Positions 9,190-13,534 of a DNA stretch of 13,534 bases are shown here, piece by piece. Source of the DNA: an uncultured Odoribacter sp. (GTDB lineage: Bacteria > Bacteroidota > Bacteroidia > Bacteroidales > Marinifilaceae); contig CAJJNP010000082.1 in the NCBI GenBank assembly GCA_905193145.1, forward strand, positions 1 to 13,534. Direction: 5' to 3'. Made by a program: the position numbers and the translations under genes. The notes under the pieces are model-generated. The model was not told the DNA's origin. It saw nothing but the letters and a program-made list of their open reading frames with translations, and searched no databases. Numbering within the stretch: position 1 is the stretch's first letter; each line of letters begins with the position of its first letter.

Positions 9190-10344
9190 TTATTTTTCTA
9201 TGGATAAATCTGTCTCTTTCAAAGATTGAATGAGGGTACTTGTCGGCATGGGGCGTACCGGTTCGGTCAGATAGAATTTGCCATTCGTTATCCATGTCTT
9301 TAGTATATCAGCAATTTCGCGTGCTTTTGCCAGACTGGAAAGGGGGGCTGTCCTTATCTTGTGTCCTCCTACTTCAATCGTGCCGCTTTGCAGGGCTGCA
9401 TAGTTTGTGGTGCCTAATAGCCGGCAGCCGTTTCCATAGTCCAATATATTGGTTTCAATCTGTTCGTTGCGGATTGAAACTCTTTGTGCAATGTCTTCGT
9501 CCAGCACCGGAATAGGTATTCCGATACCGACATACATGGTCACTCCGTATTTTTCGATATATGCTCCGCGCAGGAATCTGGAACTCATTTGCTTTAAGTC
9601 TCCGGCAACGGCCAAGGTGCGGGCATTGCCAATGGGAATACCATATTCATTTACCGGCTTGGATGTATTGAATTGTGTACCGTTCCAAGTGACATAACCT
9701 TCTGTTCCGCAAAGAAATATTCTTGTTCCCAGTCCGATGGTGCGGCATTCCGGGTCATTTAACAGTGGTGATAATTCGCCGGCAGAGCTGTAGGAGGCGT
9801 TCCGTAATTTAGGAAGCAGGGTTCCCATATAGGTATATTTTATCCGGTCGGTAGAATTGGTTGCTACGTTATAATTTTGATAACAGTTGCGTGGATTATA
9901 CAAAATGGCTTCGTTGATACAGTCTTTGTTGATAACAGTTTTGATGTGTTTCCTTGGGTAGCAATCAGTTCCTTTTCCCCATGCTTCCAATGTAATATCT
10001 TTGCCATTAACCAAGTCTTCAATGATGTGTGCACCTCCATAGGCCGGCACTGCCGGATTGCAATCCGTTGCTCCCACGTATGTATCTACTGCAGCCAGTC
10101 CTCCGCTGACCTTTACACCATTGAGTTCGATTTTTTCCATGCGGATAGGTGGGTTGCTGTGTCCGAAGTTCAGAAATGCTCCGGATGAGCACATGGCACC
10201 GAAAGTGGCGGTTGTTACGACATCTACTTTTTGGGCAATTTCTTTAGGAGAAAGTGATTTTGAAAGAGCTGAAACCTCCTCTGCAGTCAGTACTACAGCA
10301 GTTCCGTTTTTTATCTTTTCGTTTATTTCTTGATAAGTTTTCAT
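9190..10344 (-). CDS. DUF39/COG1900 putative L-aspartate semialdehyde sulfurtransferase (homocysteine biosynthesis)
   Basis: 384 aa, cytoplasmic, first structural gene of the operon. The DUF39 core is clear: VDVVTTATFGAMCSSGAF (41-57), a PPIRMEKIELNGV stretch, GGLAAVDTYVGATDCNP (81-97), YGGAHIIEDLV (102-112), WGKGTDCYPRK (122-132), GTRIFLCGTEGYVTWNGTQF (206-225) and GNARTLAVAGDLKQM (239-253). Cysteines Cys52, Cys95, Cys128 and Cys212 lie in motif contexts. As I recall, two conserved cysteines near positions 54 and 131 of the Methanosarcina protein are required, matching Cys52 and Cys128. There is no C-terminal CBS pair, which some archaeal relatives carry. The family is implicated in converting aspartate semialdehyde and reduced sulfur to homocysteine, bypassing O-acyl-homoserine. 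The NIL-ferredoxin and COG2122 genes follow. The activity in this organism is inferred. Confidence 0.9.
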   Translation of the reverse strand: MKTYQEINEKIKNGTAVVLTAEEVSALSKSLSPKEIAQKVDVVTTATFGAMCSSGAFLNFGHSNPPIRMEKIELNGVKVSGGLAAVDTYVGATDCNPAVPAYGGAHIIEDLVNGKDITLEAWGKGTDCYPRKHIKTVINKDCINEAILYNPRNCYQNYNVATNSTDRIKYTYMGTLLPKLRNASYSSAGELSPLLNDPECRTIGLGTRIFLCGTEGYVTWNGTQFNTSKPVNEYGIPIGNARTLAVAGDLKQMSSRFLRGAYIEKYGVTMYVGIGIPIPVLDEDIAQRVSIRNEQIETNILDYGNGCRLLGTTNYAALQSGTIEVGGHKIRTAPLSSLAKAREIADILKTWITNGKFYLTEPVRPMPTSTLIQSLKETDLSIEK

Positions 10345-10381
10345 TTGGATAAAGTTGGAAATATGGATACTTGTATGGATT

Positions 10382-10389
10382 AAAAAAAA
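10382..10389 (-). other. T8 run in the methionine-operon leader, possible terminator tail
   Basis: On the minus strand ATTTTTTTT lies about 37 bases upstream of the first structural ATG. It is preceded by a short potential closing stem (TGTAC with GTACA) enclosing CCTGCCAGG, and further upstream by the 10411-10453 hairpin. The stem next to the T run is weak, so calling it an intrinsic terminator or attenuator is only a possibility. Confidence 0.25.
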
Positions 10390-10410
10390 TGTACGACAAG
10401 TGACGGCCTG

Positions 10411-10453
10411 GCAGGAAAGTACAGATATAGCATATCTGTTTTATACTTTCTGC
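10411..10453 (-). other. Composite leader hairpin
   Basis: Two stacked stems can form in the transcript. The outer stem pairs 10411-10421 with 10444-10453 (10 bp with one bulge). The inner stem pairs 10422-10428 with 10432-10438 (7 bp, 3-base loop). An alternative small hairpin (CTTTC/GAAAG, 10446-10458) would compete with the outer stem, so the element could switch. It lies between the leader ORF and the DUF39 gene. Base pairing is seen directly; the role is unknown. Confidence 0.5.
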
Positions 10454-10477
10454 GAAAGCATATTGCATCAGTTATCA

Positions 10478-10496
10478 TTTCCGAACTTTTCGGAAA
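10478..10496 (-). other. Leader hairpin, 8-bp perfect stem
   Basis: TTTCCGAA and TTCGGAAA pair perfectly around a 3-base loop. No T run follows on the minus strand, so it is not a canonical terminator. It is the second of at least three stem-loops between the leader ORF and the first structural gene, in a 184-base stretch (10345-10528) without other coding content. Confidence 0.5.
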
Positions 10497-10528
10497 CTAT
10501 TGTCGATTTTATCGGGGAGAAAAAATAA

Positions 10529-10633
10529 TCAGCGCATGCAGCGCATATCCATAGAAGATACGAAAAGATTGAAAATTTGGAATTTCCGGAAGCTCCGGAT
10601 GATAGCGTCAGATAAATAATCAGCTTTTTTCAT
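10529..10633 (-). CDS. Candidate Met/Cys leader peptide of the methionine operon (34 codons)
   Basis: ATG at 10633 opens 34 codons starting MKKADYLSDAIIRSFRKF and ending SSMDMRCMR. Three of the last seven codons are Met and one is Cys. The start lies 11 bases after the 3' strand of riboswitch helix P1, with an A-rich stretch (ACAAAAGAAAC) where a Bacteroides ribosome site would be. The last codons overlap a GCGC/GCGC stem with a 5-base loop (10532-10544), and a T6 run follows (10520-10525). This layout resembles an attenuator leader reading charged Met/Cys tRNA, although I cannot derive the switching logic. No known domain is present. It could still be a chance ORF; the terminal Met/Cys cluster and position argue against that. 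Confidence 0.5.
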   Translation of the reverse strand: MKKADYLSDAIIRSFRKFQIFNLFVSSMDMRCMR

Positions 10634-10644
10634 GTTTCTTTTGT

Positions 10645-10754
10645 TTTAAATTATAACTCCTGTTATCAGGCCGGGTTTTGGCACCTTTCGGATTTTCCGG
10701 AGGTTGTCGGAGTTTCATCGAGCCCAGTCTCTCAACTCCTCTTTATAATTCAAA
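10645..10754 (-). ncRNA. SAM-I (S-box) riboswitch controlling the methionine operon
   Basis: The minus strand carries a complete S-box fold. P1 pairs 10743-10754 with 10645-10656 (12 bp, one G-U). The canonical AGAG follows, then the P2 kink-turn region with GACTGG and CGATGAAACTC, and ACAACC. P3 is CGGA/TCCG (10689-10692 with 10696-10699), followed by AAAGGTGCCAA. P4 is CCTG-ATAA-CAGG (10659-10670). The P2 loop CTGGG can pair with CCCGG after the P3 core, giving the expected pseudoknot. The fold senses S-adenosylmethionine and normally turns methionine genes off when SAM is abundant. The downstream genes fit exactly. Whether control is at transcription or translation is not clear, because 300 bases separate it from the first structural ATG and a leader ORF starts just after P1. 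Confidence 0.93.
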
Positions 10755-10784
10755 CAATCTTTCTTAAGGATTGAATTGATATTG

Positions 10785-10816
10785 CAAAGGAAAGTAAAAT
10801 AAATCATAGATGCAAA
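10785..10816 (-). promoter_or_regulatory. Promoter of the methionine operon
   Basis: On the minus strand TTTG (10813-10816) is followed, after 20 bases, by TTCCTTTG (10785-10792), one mismatch from the Bacteroides TAnnTTTG -7 element. The predicted start near 10780 leaves about 25 bases before riboswitch helix P1, which is a sensible distance. The assignment rests on consensus and position. Confidence 0.6.
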
Positions 10817-10919
10817 TGATAAGCGTTTTTAATTTTTAATTTATTTGTTTCATGCATGGCTCCTCCATTTGAAAATGGCAGTTCAAAGCTCCCATATATC
10901 TTCAACTTAAATATATGAT

Positions 10920-10964
10920 AACTATAAGACAAAGATAACAAGCTGTTATCTTTGTCTTATAGTT
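10920..10964. repeat. Perfect 21-bp inverted repeat with 3-base loop
   Basis: 10920-10940 pairs perfectly with 10944-10964 around AGC. Each arm contains TATCTTTG on one strand, so -7-like elements face both directions. Part of the right arm (TGTTATCTTTG) is repeated directly at 10966-10976. Flanking transcription units diverge from here, so a terminator for either is not needed. It could terminate an unseen transcript, bind a regulator or encode a structured RNA. Confidence 0.75.
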
Positions 10965-11098
10965 GTGTTATCTTTGATATATAGATGTCATATATTTGAT
11001 AGGGAGGGGATATGGACATGATGCGGAGTTGTGGTATAGGGGAACGAATGTTTGGTAGGGTAAATGGTTAATGAATATTATTTCTATTTTTTTTTTTT

Positions 11099-11128
11099 TT
11101 TGCATAAAATGCGCGTTTTTTATCTTTG
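11099..11128 (+). promoter_or_regulatory. Strong Bacteroides-type promoter abutting a T15 tract
   Basis: TTTG at 11099-11102 and TATCTTTG at 11121-11128 are separated by 18 bases, close to the Bacteroides consensus spacing. The -33 element is the end of a run of 15 T (11087-11101). Predicted transcription starts near 11135, just ahead of the small ORF at 11148 and about 520 bases ahead of the DUF3575 gene. Confidence 0.6.
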
Positions 11129-11147
11129 TGTTATTTAACATAATAAC

Positions 11148-11291
11148 ATGGTGTGTAAATATTTTGGATGGTTTGTTGTATTAAATATCTGTATGCCAGG
11201 AGTTTGTTTTGTAATGATTTTTTTAGTAAAAAACTTGTTTTGTAATGAAATTGTGTTTATTATTGTAGTCATGAAAATGAATTGGAAGTAA
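11148..11291 (+). CDS. Possible 47-aa hydrophobic peptide
   Basis: ATG 11148 to TAA 11291. The translation is hydrophobic, with stretches such as YFGWFVVLNICMPGVCFVM and IVFIIVVMKMNWK, which could span a membrane. It starts about 20 bases after a consensus -7 element, which is the main support. Against it, the DNA is very AT-rich, an internal 14-base direct repeat contributes to the reading, and I recognise no family. It may be chance coding within a long leader. Confidence 0.25.
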   Translation: MVCKYFGWFVVLNICMPGVCFVMIFLVKNLFCNEIVFIIVVMKMNWK

Positions 11292-11311
11292 TTAAATCTT
11301 TTTTGTGGGTG

Positions 11312-11329
11312 AAAAAACGAACGTTTTTT
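11312..11329. repeat. Left inverted repeat of a possible invertible segment
   Basis: AAAAAACG-AA-CGTTTTTT. Its reverse complement contains AAACGTTCGT, matching the ARACGTWCGT motif I recall for Mpi-type invertible promoters in Bacteroides fragilis. It is the inverse of the copy at 11450-11466 and lies about 120 bases from it. Confidence 0.5.
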
Positions 11330-11449
11330 TTAGTCGAGCAACATCATTCATCATTCCTATATCCATAATCCTTTATTATTTGTAAATCAATTATTTAACT
11401 TTTTGTCTTTTTTTCTTTTCATTCCTTTTTGAGGGAAAAATCTTATATT

Positions 11450-11466
11450 AAAAAACGTTCGTTTTT
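11450..11466. repeat. Right inverted repeat of a possible invertible segment
   Basis: AAAAAACGTTCGTTTTT contains AAACGTTCGT and is the reverse complement of the left copy over 17 bases. It lies about 190 bases upstream of the DUF3575 gene. I see no clear TAnnTTTG promoter inside the enclosed 11330-11449 segment in either direction, so inversion remains a hypothesis. Confidence 0.5.
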
Positions 11467-11652
11467 CTTGATGTCTTTTTGTGCTTTAAATTATTTGTAA
11501 TCAGGATGTAATGTATGGTTGTCCCTCTGTGAACCTGTCTGGAATTTGTTGCGACAGACCCCGGTATATACACATTATTACCAATACACAACCAATTTTT
11601 CGCAGAGAACAATCTTACATTTAACGCGATGTAGGAATTGTAGAAATAAACG

Positions 11653-12264
11653 ATGTTTATGAAAAGACACAGAGTAATGTTGGCTAAGTCGGGTTTAAGG
11701 AAATGGACCTTGATGCTGTTTGCAGTTTGCATAGCATCCTCTGTTTTCGGTCAGAAAATAGGGGTGAAAACCAACCTGTTGTACGATGCGACAACGACGA
11801 TGAATTTGGGTTTTGAATTCGGACTGGCTCCCCGCTGGACGTTGGAGCTGTCCGGTAGTTATAATCCCTGGACGCTCGATGAAGGTAAAAACAAGAAAAT
11901 CAAGCACTGGGCGGTGATACCGGAAGCCCGTTACTGGCTCTGCAATCGTTTCCAAGGGCATTTTTTCGGTTTGCACAGCGGTTATTCCCAGTTTAATATC
12001 AGTGCCGTTCGTCTTCCCTTCCAGTCGAAGTCTACGAAGAATCACCGCTATCAGGGTTGGGGTACCGGTGTGGGGCTTGCTTACGGATATTCGTGGATTT
12101 TGGGCAAACGTTGGAATCTGGAGGCTACATTCGGTCTGGGATATATTTATACGAATTATGACAAATATGAGTGTGCCACTTGCGGCAAGTTCAAGGCAAA
12201 TACCGACAACCATTATTTCGGTCCTACGAAGGCGGGGGTGTCTGTCATATTCATGATTAACTAA
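11653..12264 (+). CDS. DUF3575 outer-membrane protein
   Basis: 203 aa. An N-terminal signal sequence has a basic head and hydrophobic core (WTLMLFAVCIASSVFG), with probable cleavage before QKIG near residue 34. The mature part shows DUF3575 features: VKTNLLYDATTTMNLGFE, WTLELSGSYNPWT, HWAVIPEARYWLCNRFQGHF, GWGTGVGLAYGYSWILGKRW and LEATFGLGYIYTNYDKYECATCG, ending in beta-strand VSVIFMIN. Alternating aromatic strands suggest a small outer-membrane beta-barrel. Alternative starts at 11659 and 11683 would still keep a signal peptide; 11653 is the longest. In Bacteroides these genes commonly precede DUF3868 and fimbrillin-type genes, and a DUF3868 gene follows after 17 bases. The molecular function is not established. 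Confidence 0.9.
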   Translation: MFMKRHRVMLAKSGLRKWTLMLFAVCIASSVFGQKIGVKTNLLYDATTTMNLGFEFGLAPRWTLELSGSYNPWTLDEGKNKKIKHWAVIPEARYWLCNRFQGHFFGLHSGYSQFNISAVRLPFQSKSTKNHRYQGWGTGVGLAYGYSWILGKRWNLEATFGLGYIYTNYDKYECATCGKFKANTDNHYFGPTKAGVSVIFMIN

Positions 12265-12281
12265 ATAAACGGCTTTGGGAT

Positions 12282-13534
12282 ATGAAAACAATATTGATAA
12301 TGATGATATTTCTTTTGCCAGCTTTCGGTGCGGCGGCACAGCTGGCGGTGGAGAATGTGAGTGTGAAGAAGGAGAAACGCAATGTGGAGGTGCATTTTGA
12401 TGTGACCGGAGTTCCTGACGATATGCGGAGCCGCCAGATGCTGGTGTTGCGTCCCTATCTGAGTGAAGGAGCTGATACGTTGTGGCTGGAGCCTGCCCGT
12501 ATTTATGGAAAGTTGTATTATAAGCATGAGCGTCAGGTGAAGGCGTTGGAGGGCAACCGCAATTGGGGACTGTCGGCAGGCGAGGCGATGTGGCGGAAGG
12601 ATACGCTGGAGTATGTGGCAAAGGAGACATACAGCCGTTGGATGAAACATGCCTCTTTGGGTGTGGCATACCACTATGAGGGGTGCGGGTGTGTTTATTG
12701 TGGCGGGAGCCAGACGCTGGCAGATAACGCACCGGTGTATGTGGCTCCGGTTCCTGCCGTAGAGGAGGTGAAGCCCGAGCCCAAGCATTTTGAGGTGGTG
12801 GAAGCCAAAAAACGGTGGCGGTTCTCACAGGAGATGCGGGTGTTTTTCCCGGTGTCCAAGTTGATACTATACCCCGACCGCTATGATAACAAGGCGATAT
12901 TGGACGAAATTGTGGCAAGTGTCCGCAAAATCGGTGACTTGGAGCAACTGACGCTGCAGGGCATTGAGATTACGGGATTCGCTTCGCCGGAAGGCGGTTT
13001 GAAGTTCAATACCCAATTGGGAGAGGGACGTGCGAAAGCGTTACAGGTGTATCTTATGAAGGAGTTGCCGGAGTTGCGTGAGGAGAATTTCCTGCTGGTG
13101 AACGGAGTGGAGAACTGGGACGGTCTGCGCAAGCTGGTGGAGGCTTCGGATATGGAATACCGTGATGAGGTGTTGGCGATTATCGACGACGAGCAGGTGG
13201 CAGGCGGCAGGAAGAATGCCTTGAAACGGCTGGCAGGGGGAAAGCCTTACCGATATATGCTGAAGGAGTTTTATCCGGGATTGCGTAATGCATGCTATGT
13301 GTCGGTGTACTATGATGTATTGGGCGACAAGGCTGCGGATGCCGTGAATGCCGCCAACGAGTTGATTCGTGCCGGCAAATACAGCGAGGCTTTGGAGATG
13401 CTGCTTGAATACCGCAAGGACGACCGTACATTCAATTCCATCGGTGTGTGCTATATGATGCTGGAGGATGGGGAAGAGGCCATCGGTTGGTTTGAAAAGG
13501 CGTTGCAGGCGGGACAGGGGGAAGCGGAAGGTAG
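12282..13534 (+). CDS. DUF3868 and OmpA-like envelope protein, partial at the window edge
   Basis: 417 complete codons are visible with no stop before the edge. A signal peptide (about 1-19, ending AFGAAAQ) is followed by a DUF3868-type N-terminal domain (about 20-135), a short Cys-rich CGCVYCGG (135-142) and a Pro/Val/Glu linker (about 150-175). Next is an OmpA-C-like peptidoglycan-associated domain (about 180-260) with FFPVSKLILYPDR and ITGFASPEGGLKFN followed by the RAKALQVYL helix. The C-terminal part (from about 350) looks TPR-like: AANELIRAGKYSEALEML and SIGVCYMMLEDGEEAIGWF. It probably anchors an envelope assembly to the cell wall. It follows the DUF3575 gene by 17 bases in an apparent operon of minor-fimbria type; fimbrillin genes would be expected further right. 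Its base composition is visibly richer in G+C than the rest of the window. Confidence 0.88.
   Translation, partial: MKTILIMMIFLLPAFGAAAQLAVENVSVKKEKRNVEVHFDVTGVPDDMRSRQMLVLRPYLSEGADTLWLEPARIYGKLYYKHERQVKALEGNRNWGLSAGEAMWRKDTLEYVAKETYSRWMKHASLGVAYHYEGCGCVYCGGSQTLADNAPVYVAPVPAVEEVKPEPKHFEVVEAKKRWRFSQEMRVFFPVSKLILYPDRYDNKAILDEIVASVRKIGDLEQLTLQGIEITGFASPEGGLKFNTQLGEGRAKALQVYLMKELPELREENFLLVNGVENWDGLRKLVEASDMEYRDEVLAIIDDEQVAGGRKNALKRLAGGKPYRYMLKEFYPGLRNACYVSVYYDVLGDKAADAVNAANELIRAGKYSEALEMLLEYRKDDRTFNSIGVCYMMLEDGEEAIGWFEKALQAGQGEAEG

Larger units (their letters stand above)
10817..11652. other. AT-rich divergent intergenic region
   Basis: This 836-base stretch lies between the methionine operon promoter and the plus-strand envelope operon. 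It has no conventional gene. It holds a perfect 21-bp hairpin (10920-10964), several TAnnTTTG motifs, a T15 tract with a promoter (11087-11128), a doubtful 47-codon ORF (11148-11291), a 14-base direct repeat at 11204-11217 and 11235-11248, and an inverted-repeat pair (11312-11329, 11450-11466). In 11470-11652 I find no good TAnnTTTG promoter for the downstream gene. Confidence 0.7.

Noticed and set aside
8753..9295. 180-codon reading of the NIL-ferredoxin gene
   Set aside because: The extra 44 codons overlap the upstream DUF39 coding sequence and show no domain; the start at 9163 gives a complete NIL fold.
10244..10468. 74-codon minus-strand ORF overlapping the DUF39 start
   Set aside because: It runs through the leader hairpins and out of frame into the DUF39 gene, with no domain or promoter of its own.
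10657..10740. Direct repeat AGGAGTT at both ends of the riboswitch, first read as helix P1
   Set aside because: The copies are in the same orientation and cannot pair; the true P1 is formed by the flanking 12-base strands 10743-10754 and 10645-10656.
11012..11071. 19-codon ORF beginning MDMMRSC after an AG-rich stretch
   Set aside because: Too short to support, no clear promoter spacing, and the only attraction is a vague resemblance to the Met-rich leader end.
11448..11732. 94-codon minus-strand ORF across the DUF3575 start region
   Set aside because: Low-complexity AT-rich translation, overlapping the inverted repeat and a real gene start, with no family match recognised.
11695..12918. 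407-codon minus-strand ORF opposite the DUF3575 and DUF3868 genes
   Set aside because: Pro/His/Ser/Thr-rich antisense translation of two well-supported coding sequences, with no recognisable domain.
1..13534. CRISPR array, tRNA, rRNA or insertion sequence
   Set aside because: No regularly spaced repeats, tRNA cloverleaf, rRNA sequence or transposase-like coding sequence was seen.

Overview
The window looks like Bacteroidales (Bacteroides/Phocaeicola-type) DNA. Genes lack strong Shine-Dalgarno sites, promoter candidates match the Bacteroides -7 element TAnnTTTG, and the gene content is typical of the group: PepSY-like (DUF2874) secreted proteins, DUF3575 and DUF3868 envelope proteins, and a cobalamin-dependent MetH. 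The organism assignment is inference from these features.

Left part (14-3432, minus strand): an OmpR-type response regulator and its histidine kinase are followed by two exported PepSY-like proteins, one secreted and one lipoprotein. Two near-identical 21-bp elements (18/21 bases), each holding a TTTCA-N6-TTTCA direct repeat with 11-bp period, lie just upstream of -7 elements. One is in front of the regulator gene and one in front of the first PepSY gene. They look like a shared operator, which would make the system autoregulated with the PepSY pair as its local target.

Centre (3478-10816, minus strand): a tightly packed five-gene sulfur/methionine operon. In transcription order it encodes a DUF39 (COG1900) aspartate-semialdehyde sulfurtransferase-like protein, a NIL-domain 2x[4Fe-4S] ferredoxin, a UPF0280/COG2122 ApbE-like protein, full-length MetH and MetF. 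The first three match the set implicated in methanogens and Desulfovibrio in making homocysteine directly from aspartate semialdehyde and reduced sulfur. MetF supplies methyl-THF and MetH methylates homocysteine, so the operon could run from aspartate semialdehyde to methionine without O-acyl-homoserine. A well-formed SAM-I (S-box) riboswitch lies at the 5' end. It is followed by a 34-codon leader ORF ending in MDMRCMR and then by several hairpins, suggesting layered feedback.

Right part (10817-13534): a long AT-rich intergenic region separates the methionine operon from a divergent (plus-strand) envelope operon. It holds a perfect 21-bp hairpin, a 15-base T tract abutting a strong promoter, a possible 47-codon hydrophobic ORF, and a pair of inverted repeats matching the invertible-promoter (Mpi-type) motif remembered from Bacteroides fragilis. 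The envelope operon starts with a DUF3575 outer-membrane protein, then a DUF3868/OmpA-like protein that runs off the window edge. Such pairs commonly open minor-fimbria loci in Bacteroides.
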